From NCBI RefSeq assembly GCF_018860765.1, contig NZ_JAHKPV010000001.1:919594-983593 (forward strand): a stretch of DNA of 64,000 nucleotides, given 5' to 3'. The translations under genes and the position numbers were made by a program. This document shows, one piece after another, positions 26,468 through 35,867 of the stretch. The DNA comes from Marinobacter salexigens. Its GTDB lineage: Bacteria; Pseudomonadota; Gammaproteobacteria; Pseudomonadales; Oleiphilaceae. Position 1 is the first letter of the stretch; each line of letters begins with the position of its first letter. The notes under the pieces are model-generated. The model did no database searches. It was not told the DNA's origin and saw only the letters and a list, made by a program, of their open reading frames with translations.

Positions 26468-27856
26468 ATGCAACCGTTAAACCTGCTTTTATTGACGATG
26501 CTGCTGGCCGCAGTCGCCTATGTGCTGGGCTCCGCGCGCTCCCGCACATTGGCTATGCCGCTCGGCGGTGTGCGTCACCTGAAATCACTGCCCGGGTATT
26601 ATGGCGTTCGTGCAGCCATCTGGTGCGGAGTACCTGCGCTCGTTATCCTTGGATTGTGGGCAGCGTTTGAAGGCAAGATGATCCAGTCAATCGTGGTCGG
26701 TACCCTGCCTGATACCATGATTCCGGATACGGCAGGTGAAGCCAGCCTTCTGATGAGTAAAATTGGCAATGTTGCCAATGGCTCCTTACCACCTGGCTTT
26801 GTGGAGGAGCCGGTAGCTAAGGCGGCCGAATTACTGCAGGTACTTCAGGTACAGAGCAAGATTTACATGACGGGCCTTGTTCTTGCTGTTGCGCTGTTGG
26901 CGGGATTTGTGGGTTGGGTGAGGATTCGCCCATTACTGAATGCTCGTGAGCAAGTCGAAGCCATTTTGCGCTGGTTCTTTTTTGCCTGTGCCGGCGTTGC
27001 AGTTTTGACAACGGTAGGTATCGTTTTTTCGGTGGTGTTTGAAACCATCCGATTTTTCGAGCAAGTGCCATTTTTTGAGTTCTTCTTTGGCACATCCTGG
27101 AGCCCCCAGCTGGCCCTGAGAACCGATCAGGTGGGCTCGGAGGGAGCCTTCGGTATGATCCCGCTGTTCACCGGGACTTTGTTGATTTCGTTTATTGCGA
27201 TGTTGATCGCAGCGCCTGTTGGTTTGCTATCGGCAATTTACCTCTCTGAATACGCCAACAAACGGGTTCGCAGCACCGTCAAGCCCTTACTGGAAATGCT
27301 GGCAGGTATTCCCACGGTGGTGTATGGCTTTTTCGCGGCCTTGACGGTCGCGCCGTTCATCAGTGATCTGGCCAGTGCAATTGGCGTGGAGGCCTCTTCA
27401 CAGAGTGCTCTCGCAGCGGGGTTGGTCATGGGTATCATGATTATCCCGTTCGTGTCCTCGCTTTCAGACGATGTTATTAACGCTGTTCCCCAGACACTTC
27501 GTGATGGCTCCCTTGCTCTGGGTGCCACTCAATCTGAAACCATGAAGAAAGTTATTTTCCCGGCGGCATTGCCGGGCATCATGGGTGGCCTTTTGCTGGC
27601 CGTGTCCAGGGCCATTGGCGAAACCATGATTGTAGTAATGGCTGCTGGTCTGGCGGCTAACCTCACTGCCAATCCTCTGGAAACGGTAACCACCGTGACG
27701 GTACAGATTGTCACTCTGCTGGTTGGTGATCAGGAGTTTGACAGTGCCAAGACTCTGGCTGCGTTTGCACTGGGTGCGATGTTGTTTATCTCTACCCTGT
27801 TGCTCAACGTTATTGCTTTGAAAATTGTTCGAAAATACCGGGAACAATATGACTGA
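26468..27856 (+). CDS. pstC: Phosphate ABC transporter permease PstC (long form)
   Basis: 462 residues, about 140 longer than E. coli PstC. The start ATG 26468 has ACAGGAA upstream. The N-terminal half has two membrane segments and an extra soluble region (about 60-130), then a segment near 135-155. The conserved BPD permease core follows: FFGTSWSP, TGTLLISFIAMLIAAPVGLLSAIYLSEYA, and the EAA loop with LGATQSETMKKVIFPAALPGIMGG. It pairs with PstA, whose start overlaps its end by 8 bp. The long form is common in marine gammaproteobacteria. Confidence 0.94.
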   Translation: MQPLNLLLLTMLLAAVAYVLGSARSRTLAMPLGGVRHLKSLPGYYGVRAAIWCGVPALVILGLWAAFEGKMIQSIVVGTLPDTMIPDTAGEASLLMSKIGNVANGSLPPGFVEEPVAKAAELLQVLQVQSKIYMTGLVLAVALLAGFVGWVRIRPLLNAREQVEAILRWFFFACAGVAVLTTVGIVFSVVFETIRFFEQVPFFEFFFGTSWSPQLALRTDQVGSEGAFGMIPLFTGTLLISFIAMLIAAPVGLLSAIYLSEYANKRVRSTVKPLLEMLAGIPTVVYGFFAALTVAPFISDLASAIGVEASSQSALAAGLVMGIMIIPFVSSLSDDVINAVPQTLRDGSLALGATQSETMKKVIFPAALPGIMGGLLLAVSRAIGETMIVVMAAGLAANLTANPLETVTTVTVQIVTLLVGDQEFDSAKTLAAFALGAMLFISTLLLNVIALKIVRKYREQYD

Positions 27857-29123
27857 TCATACTTCACAAGCGGAACTGGTTCGCCGGTCCCTCAAAGGCA
27901 GATATCGCAAAGAACGCCGTTTCCGGGCTTATGGAATCGTGGCTATTGCAATAGCCCTCGCTGCTCTGGTTACTCTGTTTACCGATATTGTAGGCAAGGG
28001 GTACACCGGATTCCTGAAAACAACGATCACTCTGGAAGTGACCATGGATCCGGATCTGATGTATTTGGATGACCCTACAGATCCGAAACAGGTCCGTATG
28101 GCGGACTTCGTTGCACCTCTGGTAGCTGCTGTGGGTAGGGCTCTGCCGAGTGCAACTCAAGATGATCAGGACGCCTTACGCCGGTTGATCAACCCATACG
28201 CTTCCAGTGAGCTTCGAGACGCGCTGATTGAAAATCCGGAATGGATGGGGACAACGCGAACCATGTCTTTTCTGGCGCACAGTAACGTTGATGTGTATGT
28301 GAAGCACAAAGGCGATGCAGCATACTCGATCAAGCTAACGGACCAGCAACAGGCCTGGGTGGATGACCTCAGAGCGCGCGAGCTTGTAGAGACCAGCTTC
28401 AACGATGTGTTTTTCACCAGCGGTGATTCAAGGGATCCTGCCAAGGCGGGTGTTCTGGGGGCGATCGTTGGCTCTTTGCTGACGATGATCATTACTCTGG
28501 TACTGGCGTTCCCCATTGGTGTCGCTGCCGCTATCTACCTGGAAGAATTCGCCCCGAGGAACAAGCTGACGGATTTCATTGAGGTGAACATTAATAATCT
28601 GGCTGCGGTACCGTCTATCATTTTCGGTTTGCTGGGCCTTGCGATTTTCATCAACCTGTTCGGCATGCCGCGTTCAGTGCCGGTGGTAGGTGGCTTGGTA
28701 CTGACCTTGATGACCCTGCCTACCATCATTATTTCCAGCCGCGCAGCAATCAAGAGTGTACCGCCTTCGGTACGCGAAGCTGCTGAAGGTATTGGAGCTT
28801 CGAAAATGCAAGTCGTGTTGCACCATGTGCTTCCGTTGGCCTTACCGGGCATGTTGACCGGCTCGATCATCGGTATGGCTCAGGCGCTGGGCGAAACCGC
28901 ACCACTTCTGTTGATAGGCATGGTCGCGTTTATTGTCGAAGTCCCGGAAGGGCTTTTTGATGCCGCAACTGTTTTGCCCGTTCAGGTGTTTCTGTGGGCT
29001 GGCAGCCCTGAGCTGGCATTTATTGAACGTGCTTCAGCTGCGATTATGGTCTTGTTGGCTTTTTTGATGAGTATGAACGCATTGGCTATTTGGCTGCGTA
29101 AACGTCTTGAGCGCCGGTGGTAA
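27849..29123 (+). CDS. pstA: Phosphate ABC transporter permease PstA (long form)
   Basis: 424 residues, about 130 longer than E. coli PstA, with the start ATG 27849 overlapping the end of pstC. TM1 is at about 33-52, then a periplasmic-type insertion to about residue 200 ([14 protein letters not shown] marks its end). The permease core follows with [31 protein letters not shown] and the EAA loop [22 protein letters not shown]. It forms the membrane channel with PstC. The matching extensions in PstC and PstA suggest they pack together. Confidence 0.94.
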   Translation: MTDHTSQAELVRRSLKGRYRKERRFRAYGIVAIAIALAALVTLFTDIVGKGYTGFLKTTITLEVTMDPDLMYLDDPTDPKQVRMADFVAPLVAAVGRALPSATQDDQDALRRLINPYASSELRDALIENPEWMGTTRTMSFLAHSNVDVYVKHKGDAAYSIKLTDQQQAWVDDLRARELVETSFNDVFFTSGDSRDPAKAGVLGAIVGSLLTMIITLVLAFPIGVAAAIYLEEFAPRNKLTDFIEVNINNLAAVPSIIFGLLGLAIFINLFGMPRSVPVVGGLVLTLMTLPTIIISSRAAIKSVPPSVREAAEGIGASKMQVVLHHVLPLALPGMLTGSIIGMAQALGETAPLLLIGMVAFIVEVPEGLFDAATVLPVQVFLWAGSPELAFIERASAAIMVLLAFLMSMNALAIWLRKRLERRW

Positions 29124-29134
29124 GGAGAATAGAT

Positions 29135-30046
29135 ATGAGTACTGTTAGTTCGACGATAACCAACAAAATGCAGGCGCCAGATGATAAGGCCATGCCGGTA
29201 ACAGAGGATAAGGTCATGCCGGTAACAGAGGCAAAGCCCGAACAAACGGTGTTGGAGGAGGGCGTGACGGTTGGTACGCCCTTCGCGGACGACCCCAAGT
29301 TCAAACTGCGGGATGTGGAGGTGTTTTACGGTGAAACACAGGCCATAAAAAATATCAGTCTGGACGTCGCCCGGAATGAGGTTATCGCCTTTATCGGGCC
29401 TTCCGGTTGCGGCAAATCCACCTTTTTGCGCTGTTTGAACCGCATGAACGATAGCATTGATAGCTGCCGGATCAAAGGTTCATTGCTGTTGGATGGGCAG
29501 AACATCTATGACTCAAAGCGAGACGTAGTTGAGCTGCGCGCTCGTGTTGGCATGGTTTTCCAGAAGCCCAACCCCTTCCCAAAATCTATCTACGACAATG
29601 TCGCCTATGGCCCGCGGATTCATGGTTTGGCCAATCGCAAGTCTGATCTGGACGACATTGTAGAAAACAGTCTACGCAAGGCAGGCCTTTGGAACGAGGT
29701 GAAGGATCGCCTTGATGCCATGGCAACCGGCATGTCAGGGGGGCAGCAACAGCGGCTGTGTATCGCAAGAGCCATCGCCGTCAGCCCCGAAGTGGTGCTG
29801 ATGGATGAGCCCTGTTCGGCGCTGGATCCTATTGCTACTGCCAGAATTGAAGAGCTCATTACTGAGATGTCCGAGAGCTACACCATTGTGATCGTGACCC
29901 ACTCCATGCAGCAGGCCGCGCGAGTGTCCAACCGCACCGCCTACTTCCATATGGGGCACCTTGTGGAAGTAAACGATACCAGCAAGGTGTTCACTACGCC
30001 GGAACACGAGCTGACCGAATCCTACATTACCGGTCGTTTTGGTTAA
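29135..30046 (+). CDS. pstB: Phosphate ABC transporter ATP-binding protein PstB
   Basis: 303 residues from ATG 29135 (AAGGAG upstream). The ATPase core has Walker [10 protein letters not shown] at about 87-95, signature [14 protein letters not shown], Walker [13 protein letters not shown] and the switch His in IVTHSMQQ. It powers uptake through PstCA. An unusual N-terminal extension of about 50 residues contains a tandem peptide repeat, DKAMPVTE followed by DKVMPVTE, encoded by a 24-bp DNA duplication. Confidence 0.96.
   Translation: MSTVSSTITNKMQAPDDKAMPVTEDKVMPVTEAKPEQTVLEEGVTVGTPFADDPKFKLRDVEVFYGETQAIKNISLDVARNEVIAFIGPSGCGKSTFLRCLNRMNDSIDSCRIKGSLLLDGQNIYDSKRDVVELRARVGMVFQKPNPFPKSIYDNVAYGPRIHGLANRKSDLDDIVENSLRKAGLWNEVKDRLDAMATGMSGGQQQRLCIARAIAVSPEVVLMDEPCSALDPIATARIEELITEMSESYTIVIVTHSMQQAARVSNRTAYFHMGHLVEVNDTSKVFTTPEHELTESYITGRFG
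29183..29230 (+). repeat. 24-bp tandem duplication in the pstB N-terminal region
   Basis: Two adjacent 24-bp units (29183-29206 and 29207-29230) differ at one base (C versus T in the eighth position). Each encodes eight residues (DKxMPVTE), so copy-number change stays in frame. The second unit contains an in-frame ATG. Read directly from the sequence. Confidence 0.9.
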
Positions 30047-30078
30047 TCCCGGTGCGCAGAACAAAAGAGGAATACAGC

Positions 30079-30801
30079 ATGCCTACGAATAAAGACGACG
30101 TTTACGGGGACCATATATCTAACAGTTTCAACGACGAATTGCTGGCATTGAAAACCCGATTTCTAAAAATGGGTGGTCTGGTGGAAACTCAGATCGAAAG
30201 TGCTTTGAAGGCGTTGGTTGACAGTGATGGGTATTTGGCGGAAGAAATTCGAGCCAACGACCGAATGGTTGACCGGATGGAAATGGACATCGACGAGGAG
30301 GCGATGCTCATTATCGCCCGCCGTCAGCCTACTGCCCGAGATCTGCGACTGGTTATTTCAGTTATCCGAATGGTTGCGGATTTGGAGCGAGTTGGCGACG
30401 AAGCCAAAAAAATTGCCAAGTTTGCCATTAAACTCACCGAAGAAGGGCAGACTCCCCAAGGATATGGGGAGATTCGCCACATTGGGGCTCACGTCATGGC
30501 CATGCTCCATGATTCGTTGGATGCCTTTGCTAGACTGGATTCCGAACAGGCCTTGCGGGTGATGAAGGAAGATAAACGAGTAGATGAAGAGTATCAGGCT
30601 GCGGCCCGCACTTTGCTGACCTTCATGATGGAAGATGCTCGCAATATTTCACGCTGCATGTCGGTAATGTGGGTTCTGCGGTCGTTGGAGCGGGTGGGCG
30701 ATCACGCCTGCAACATTGCCGAAAACGTGATCTTCATGGTGAAAGGCGAAGACGTGCGCCACACACCAATGGAAGAAGCCGAGCGGGTGGTGGGGCGCTA
30801 A
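30079..30801 (+). CDS. phoU: Phosphate signalling regulator PhoU
   Basis: 240 residues from ATG 30079 (AGAGGAAT upstream). Two repeated three-helix bundles carry the metal-binding motifs: RANDRMVDRMEMDIDEEAM with VADLERVGDEAKKIAK in the first and LRSLERVGDHACNIAENVIF in the second. PhoU couples the Pst transporter to the sensor PhoR and keeps the Pho regulon off when phosphate is plentiful. It is the last gene of the pst operon. A 7-bp stem hairpin (30790-30809) overlaps its stop codon and may help end the transcript. Confidence 0.95.
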   Translation: MPTNKDDVYGDHISNSFNDELLALKTRFLKMGGLVETQIESALKALVDSDGYLAEEIRANDRMVDRMEMDIDEEAMLIIARRQPTARDLRLVISVIRMVADLERVGDEAKKIAKFAIKLTEEGQTPQGYGEIRHIGAHVMAMLHDSLDAFARLDSEQALRVMKEDKRVDEEYQAAARTLLTFMMEDARNISRCMSVMWVLRSLERVGDHACNIAENVIFMVKGEDVRHTPMEEAERVVGR

Positions 30802-30829
30802 AGCCCCACGCTATCCAAGTTTTGGTTTC

Positions 30830-31195
30830 TCAGGCCTGCTTCATTTTGTCGGTATACGGCGGCCAGCCTAGAGGTTTGCCTGCCAATAGATGCAGATGAA
30901 TGTGGAATACGGTCTGGCCGGAGTTTTCACCGCAATTCATCACCGTGCGATAGCCGTCATCGGCAAAGCCCATCTCTTTCGCGAGCTTGGCGGCTACCCA
31001 GTAAAGGTGGCCGACCAGTTCTCGGTCCATCTCCTCGATATCATTGATGGTAGCAATCAGCTTTTTGGGGATGATCAGTAGGTGTACCGGTGCTTGCGGA
31101 TTGATATCGCGAAACGCCAAGCTGATGTCGTCTTCATAAACGATATCCGCCGGGATTTCGCGATTAATGATCTTGGTGAAAAGCGTTTCTGACAT
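30830..31195 (-). CDS. hinT: HIT-family purine nucleoside phosphoramidase HinT-like
   Basis: 121 residues from ATG 31195. One HIT domain with the catalytic triad motif HIHLHLLAGKPLGWPP (H98, H100, H102) and the N-terminal FTKIINREIPADIVYEDD of the HinT branch. HinT proteins cleave AMP-lysine and other nucleoside phosphoramidates. It follows the ubiF-like gene by 34 bp in the same direction and is convergent with phoU. Confidence 0.93.
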   Translation of the reverse strand: MSETLFTKIINREIPADIVYEDDISLAFRDINPQAPVHLLIIPKKLIATINDIEEMDRELVGHLYWVAAKLAKEMGFADDGYRTVMNCGENSGQTVFHIHLHLLAGKPLGWPPYTDKMKQA

Positions 31196-31229
31196 TTTGG
31201 CTTCCTTTTGTTTATCGTTGTCCAAATAT

Positions 31230-32525
31230 TCAAAGCTGGCTCAGCCCCGGCAACCGGGCTGTTAATTGCCGGATAACCGCTGGGAGCTCATCGTCGATTC
31301 CCATGGCATAGCGTGCTACCCGATTGCGTGCGAAGGGCAGGGCACGGACGGTGCCCAAGCCGAGGTTCCGGAGCAAATGAAGCGGCGGGATCTGGTTGCT
31401 AAACAGATGATAAAACGCATCCATGGCGAACATCATACGCCTGTTCGCAGGTCGCCGTTGCTGCTCATAGCTGGCCAGCCATGAGGGCTTGGCCAGGTCG
31501 TCCCCGGCTCTCTTGGCTTCTTTCAAAAGACTCTGCAAACACTGGGCATCCTGAAAACCAAGGTTTACGCCCTGTCCCGCTAAGGGATTGATGGTGTGAG
31601 CGGCGTCTCCCACTAGCACAATACGCCCCGCCGAGTAGTGTTTGGCGTGTTGGCGGGCGATGGGAAAGCTGGCGCGATCTTCAATATGGGTAAGCTGTGG
31701 CAGTTCGGCCGGAAAGCCCTTCTGTATCTCCACCATCAAAGCTTCAGTGTTCAGGGTTTTCAGTCGGGCGATTTCTTCTGGCGAGTCGTACCACACCAGT
31801 GAAGCGCGGCTTTCCCCAGAATGACTGGCGCCTACGTTATAAAGTGGCAGAAAGGCTCTGGGACCGGACGGGTAAAACCCCTGCCAGGTGATATCTTGCA
31901 CTGGCCCCTGATAACGCACAGAAATAACCATGGCCTGCTGATCGTACTGGTTCCGGGTAACACCGATGCCCGCCCTGTCCCGCACCCGGGATTGCGCACC
32001 GTCGGCACCAATAATGAGTGCGGCGGTCAGTTCCTCGCCACCCTCAAGCACAACTTTGACCTGAGCATCAGTCTGGGTAATGCCAGTGACGCCCTTGCCT
32101 GCCAGTATGGTAACCGAGGGCTCGGCTTGTGCAGCTTGCCAAAGGCCCTGCTGGGTTACGGAGTTTTCAACAATATGGCCTAGGTGAGGAGCGTTCAGCC
32201 CGGCGGCATCAAATTCCACCTGATTGGACGTGCGCGGTAGCAAGTTGCTTAATGGATGAGGGGTTTCGTCCCATACCGCTAGGCGGCGATAGGGTGTTGC
32301 GCGCATATTTAGGATATGGTCCCAAGCGCCCAGACTTCGCAGATAGCGTTCGCTTCCAGCGCTTAGGGCAGAAACGCGTATATCGGGGGCCGAGCCCGGA
32401 TCGAACTTGGGTGCAGGGGCGCGATCAACCATCGCGACACTGAAGCCTTCCTGCCCAAGGCCAGTAGCCAGTGCGGCGCCAACCATGCCAGCGCCGACAA
32501 TCACAATATCAAATGCTTGAGTCAT
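31230..32525 (-). CDS. ubiF: FAD-dependent ubiquinone-biosynthesis hydroxylase (UbiF-like)
   Basis: 431 residues from ATG 32525. FAD-binding GAGMVGAALA at the N-terminus, the DG motif IIGADGAQSRVRDRAGIG, and GDAAHTINPLAGQGVNLG at about 310. Among the UbiH/I/F paralogues it best resembles UbiF: PDIRVSALSAGSERYL, TPYRRLAVWDE and GPRAFLPLYN are shared with the E. coli protein. UbiF hydroxylates the demethoxy-quinol intermediate at C6. Closely related paralogues act at C1 or C5, so the position is probable rather than certain. Its stop is followed by hinT after 34 bp. Confidence 0.85.
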   Translation of the reverse strand: MTQAFDIVIVGAGMVGAALATGLGQEGFSVAMVDRAPAPKFDPGSAPDIRVSALSAGSERYLRSLGAWDHILNMRATPYRRLAVWDETPHPLSNLLPRTSNQVEFDAAGLNAPHLGHIVENSVTQQGLWQAAQAEPSVTILAGKGVTGITQTDAQVKVVLEGGEELTAALIIGADGAQSRVRDRAGIGVTRNQYDQQAMVISVRYQGPVQDITWQGFYPSGPRAFLPLYNVGASHSGESRASLVWYDSPEEIARLKTLNTEALMVEIQKGFPAELPQLTHIEDRASFPIARQHAKHYSAGRIVLVGDAAHTINPLAGQGVNLGFQDAQCLQSLLKEAKRAGDDLAKPSWLASYEQQRRPANRRMMFAMDAFYHLFSNQIPPLHLLRNLGLGTVRALPFARNRVARYAMGIDDELPAVIRQLTARLPGLSQL

Positions 32526-32610
32526 ATCGGTTTCCTGTCTGATGCCCACAGTTTACGCGATGGCAACAATCAGACAAGCGACCGGGGTCAAGCCGAGTAC
32601 AATAGCAGCA

Positions 32611-33165
32611 TTAACCTAGCACCCCAGATACCTGTTGTTCCGAGTGCTCCCCATGCTGGCGTCGGCCTTTCAGTAACCAAGCTGGCTTGGGAGCACCGGG
32701 CTTGTTAAAGCCTCGATTGAGCACCATGGGCTGAACCAGGTTCAGAAAATCCCGGGTTTTCATGTGCAGGGTTTCTGTATGGCTGCCTGCGGCAAAGGCC
32801 AGCTCGGATTGTTCTGTTAGCGGTTCGGCGCAGTAAACGGTCATCCCGAACAGGTTGCCGAAAGGCGGCATGGCCCCGACTTCACAGTCTGGGAAGCGAT
32901 CCTGAAATGCCTGCTCGTCGGCAAGGTCAACAAAGTCGGTATCCAAAATGCGGGAAAGGCTCTCCCAGCGCACGCGCCAGGTTGCTGGCATAACCAGCAT
33001 CGCCATTTTTCCATCCAGTTCGATAATGACAGTTTTAACGACCTTATCACCCGCAATTTTTACGTGGTGGGCAAGATCCTGAGCGGTAAATGCGGGAGGG
33101 TGAGTGAGGCACATGTATTCAACATTGGCCTCATCAAGAAACTCTTTTAGCTGCTGTATCGGCAT
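32611..33165 (-). CDS. YbaK/EbsC-family aminoacyl-tRNA deacylase
   Basis: 184 residues. One YbaK fold with the conserved Lys in GDKVVKTVIIEL, CEVGAMPPFGNLFGMTVYCAE and GSHTETLHMKT, the family pattern for trans-editing enzymes that clear mischarged tRNAs (Ala- or Cys-tRNAPro and similar). The C-terminal extension after about residue 160 (KPAWLLKGRRQHGEHSEQ) is polar and not part of the fold. Which tRNA it edits cannot be told from sequence. Confidence 0.85.
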   Translation of the reverse strand: MPIQQLKEFLDEANVEYMCLTHPPAFTAQDLAHHVKIAGDKVVKTVIIELDGKMAMLVMPATWRVRWESLSRILDTDFVDLADEQAFQDRFPDCEVGAMPPFGNLFGMTVYCAEPLTEQSELAFAAGSHTETLHMKTRDFLNLVQPMVLNRGFNKPGAPKPAWLLKGRRQHGEHSEQQVSGVLG

Positions 33166-33238
33166 AGAGAAAGCCTCCTACCAGCAATGACAACTATCCG
33201 AAGCGGTCGGCATGTGTAGCTTGCTCCGGCGACGTTCT

Positions 33239-33261
33239 GACGGGGCCCCAAGGGCCCCGTC
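33239..33261 (-). terminator. GC-rich hairpin downstream of the mscS gene
   Basis: Perfect 10-bp inverted repeat GACGGGGCCC / GGGCCCCGTC with a 3-nt loop, 75 bp past the mscS stop. No T-run follows on the minus strand. It is likely a transcript end, possibly Rho-assisted. Confidence 0.6.
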
Positions 33262-33335
33262 ATTATTGGTCAGCTTAGCTTAGGTTGTGCTGTTTGCGAG
33301 TAACGGGTTGTATCTATGTGATACGGATTGCTATT

Positions 33336-34169
33336 TCACTCGGTTTTGTACATGTGAACGTCGCGCTGAGGAAAGGGAATGGAGATACCTTCCGCATCAA
33401 AGGCTTTTTTCACACGCTCTTGCATGTCCCAGTAGAACGGCCATAGGTCCCCAGACTTTGTCCAGGCCCGAACAGTAAGATCAACAGAGCTGTCTCCAAG
33501 ACCACCCACCACAATCAGCGGCTCGGGATCTTTTAGCGCGCGCTCATCTTCTTCGATAAGCCGTTTGCAAATGCTCTTGGCTTTATCGATATCGTCGTTG
33601 TATCCAATGCCGAATGTCATGTCGCAGCGGCGGGTATCGTAGACGCTCATGTTGGTTAGGCTGGAGTTGGATAGCTGGCCGTTGGGGATCACTACGCGAC
33701 GATTATCGAAGGTGTCGACAACCGTGTAGAGAATGCTGATTTCACGAACCGAGCCCAGAAAGCCCTGAGCTTCGATCACATCGCCCACTTTGAAGGGCTT
33801 GAAAAGCAGAATCAGCACACCACCTGCAAAGTTGCCCAGACTGCCCTGCAGTGCAAGGCCAACAGCCAGACCTGCAGCACCAATGATAGCGACAAAGGAA
33901 GTCGTGGCGATGCCTACCATGGAAGCAACAGAGATCAGCAGCAGAATCTTGAGAATCGCGCCAGTCAACCCACACAAAAACTTGTTAAGGGTAGGATCCT
34001 TTTTCCCAAGTTTTGCATCCAAAACGTTCACAAAACGATTGATCAGCCACATACCGATAATCAGCGTAATAATGGCCAACAGAACTTTAGGGGCATAAGT
34101 CATGACCAGTGCAATGGCCTGATCTATGTATTCAGAACCGCGCCCGTCAGCGCTAAATAGGTCTTCCAT
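33336..34169 (-). CDS. mscS: Small-conductance mechanosensitive channel MscS
   Basis: 277 residues, close to E. coli MscS (286). Three membrane segments end in the pore helix IIGAAGLAVGLALQGSLGNFAGGVLILLFKPFKVGDVI, followed by the cytoplasmic beta domain (VVIPNGQLSNSSLTNMSV) and the C-terminal vestibule. The Gly/Ala packing pattern of the pore helix is intact. It opens under membrane tension to release solutes on osmotic downshift. Confidence 0.95.
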   Translation of the reverse strand: MEDLFSADGRGSEYIDQAIALVMTYAPKVLLAIITLIIGMWLINRFVNVLDAKLGKKDPTLNKFLCGLTGAILKILLLISVASMVGIATTSFVAIIGAAGLAVGLALQGSLGNFAGGVLILLFKPFKVGDVIEAQGFLGSVREISILYTVVDTFDNRRVVIPNGQLSNSSLTNMSVYDTRRCDMTFGIGYNDDIDKAKSICKRLIEEDERALKDPEPLIVVGGLGDSSVDLTVRAWTKSGDLWPFYWDMQERVKKAFDAEGISIPFPQRDVHMYKTE

Positions 34170-34297
34170 AGGGACTCCTTGAGATTACTGTTCTTAGTTA
34201 ATTATCATTTTCTGTGTGGTTCCGGTGTAGCCGGATGAGTTTACCGCATTTTATAGCAGACAAGGCGCCCGGGGTATATCGGAGTTGCAGCGGGCGC

Positions 34298-35410
34298 TCA
34301 CATTACTTGTGTAGAGCTATCGTCGCTCGCCCAAGCAATTACGGTATCTGCGCCGCCTCGAATAAGAATTTGTCCCTGCTTCTGGCTAAGTTGGTAGTCG
34401 TACATGGGGTCGTAGTAGTTCTGCAGCAAAGGCTGGATCCAGGCGTCATGGCTGTAAACGTCACCCCGGTTTTCCTGTTGCTGCAGGGCTTGCTCCATAA
34501 GACCGCGCAACTGGCTGTGACGTTCGCCGCCCAGACGTTTGCTTATGCGTTCGAGCGCGCCAAGCAGGTAGTCGCGGAAGTTCAGCCAGCCTGCTTCTTC
34601 TCCGTCTCGGTTCATGTAATCGGCGCACATACCCTCTACGTAGTCTTCTCGGATAATGCGTATGCGCTCTTCTAAAGATTGTTCGAGGATAAGAAGTGGT
34701 GCGCGAGCCATGCGTTCTTTCAGTGCATCGGGCAAGGCACAGCGGCCGACCAGACGGCTTTCATCTTCAAGATATATCGAGCCACCCGTAAGGTGGTGTG
34801 CTTTGAGCATGGCAACGGCCAGTCTGTTTTCAAAGTCTATTTGCGAGGGCTGCGGTGTTACCTGACGTCCGAAGCTGGAGCCTCTATGATTTGCCAACCC
34901 CTCCAAATCTACTGGGTTAGGGAGTTGCTGCAGCACGCGCGTTTTGCCGGTACCTGTGCGCCCGCTGAGAATGCGGAAATCGCCGGGCTCAATGAGATTG
35001 TTGAGGCTGTCGATAAGAAACCGGCGTAAAGCCTTGTAGCCACCCTTGATGAGAGGGTAATCAATACCGGCGTCTTTGATCCACTGCTGCGTAAGTCTGG
35101 ACCGCAAGCCACCCCGGAAACAGAATAAGTAACCCTCGGGATGGTTTGCTATAAACCGTTTCCAGGCTTCGATTCTCTGTGCCTGAATATCGCCCGAAAC
35201 CAAATGGTGCCCAAGCCGGATGGCTTCATCCTGCCCCTTCTCCTTGTAACAGATCCCCACCCGGTGCCGCTCTTCGTCATTCATCAGGGGAGCGTTCTGA
35301 GCACACGGGAAGCTGCCTTTGGCGAATTCTACGGGTGCCCGTACATCCATCAACGGGGTGTCGTTTAGGAATAGGGGGAGATAATTATCGGTATCGGGTC
35401 TGCTTGCCAT
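34298..35410 (-). CDS. mnmH: tRNA 2-selenouridine/geranyl-2-thiouridine synthase MnmH
   Basis: 370 residues from ATG 35410. An N-terminal rhodanese domain with the active-site Cys in LFCFRGGLRSR (about 97) is followed by a P-loop domain with ILSGRTGTGKTRVLQ. MnmH replaces sulfur with selenium at the wobble base of Lys, Glu and Gln tRNAs through a geranylated intermediate. A longer upstream in-frame reading would enter the regulatory RNA gene and has no coding support. It begins about 57 bp downstream of that RNA's terminator. Confidence 0.94.
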   Translation of the reverse strand: MASRPDTDNYLPLFLNDTPLMDVRAPVEFAKGSFPCAQNAPLMNDEERHRVGICYKEKGQDEAIRLGHHLVSGDIQAQRIEAWKRFIANHPEGYLFCFRGGLRSRLTQQWIKDAGIDYPLIKGGYKALRRFLIDSLNNLIEPGDFRILSGRTGTGKTRVLQQLPNPVDLEGLANHRGSSFGRQVTPQPSQIDFENRLAVAMLKAHHLTGGSIYLEDESRLVGRCALPDALKERMARAPLLILEQSLEERIRIIREDYVEGMCADYMNRDGEEAGWLNFRDYLLGALERISKRLGGERHSQLRGLMEQALQQQENRGDVYSHDAWIQPLLQNYYDPMYDYQLSQKQGQILIRGGADTVIAWASDDSSTQVM

Positions 35411-35466
35411 GACAGGGCTCAGTCGCTTGCCAGAATGAGGCAGCAGTATAACGGATGGGACACGGA

Positions 35467-35696
35467 ATAAAAAAAGGGCAGCCCTAGGGCTGCCCTTTAC
35501 CGGAACAGGTCGGCGCATCCTTGCGCTGAGTGCAACAGCCTTGTTGCGAATCCATTTGCCACTCCGTGGTGCCAGCATCCGAGCCAGCCATCCGAATAGT
35601 TATCCCTTAAGCCAGATATCCATGTATCCCTGCTTCTCCCAGCACTCCGTGCCGGGGTGCATCCAGTGCGTCGTCCGTTTCCTTGCCATCCCTGAC
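35467..35696 (-). ncRNA. CsrB/RsmZ-family regulatory RNA (sequesters CsrA/RsmA)
   Basis: No protein fits this 470-bp gap. On the minus strand about 230 nt contain 14 GGA triplets. Several are shown in hairpin loops of the classic type: GCAC-GGA-GTGC (plus 35642-35652), CCAC-GGA-GTGG (35559-35569) and GCGC-AAGGAT-GCGC (35513-35526). The transcript ends in a strong terminator (35473-35498) with a 7-U tract. A -10 hexamer TATAGT (35708-35703) puts the 5' end near 35696. A GacA/UvrY-type box is centred about 181 bp upstream, the spacing known for csrB and rsmZ. Such RNAs titrate CsrA/RsmA away from mRNA targets. The exact 5' end is inferred. Confidence 0.9.
35473..35498 (-). terminator. Rho-independent terminator of the CsrB/RsmZ-like RNA
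   Basis: Perfect 12-bp inverted repeat AAAGGGCAGCCC / GGGCTGCCCTTT around TA, followed on the minus strand by T7. No protein gene ends here, which is what reveals an upstream non-coding transcript. Confidence 0.95.
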
Positions 35697-35702
35697 GAAG
35701 TC

Positions 35703-35708
35703 ACTATA
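35703..35708 (-). promoter_or_regulatory. -10 element of the CsrB/RsmZ-like RNA
   Basis: TATAGT on the minus strand, about 7 bp before the first GGA-rich sequence. The -35 position (AGGTTT) is poor, as expected for a promoter that needs an activator. Confidence 0.6.
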
Positions 35709-35867
35709 CCAATGGTTGATGATAGAAACCTGCGGGTTCTAGCCTGTCTTTGCTAGTAGGGTTGACGGTTGGAGTTAATAAAGATTAATAGTATCAGTGT
35801 ATTAGGGTATTCTGGTGTGGCAGTATGGCCTCTGCGCACGTCAGATCACTGCAAGATCTCACATGCT

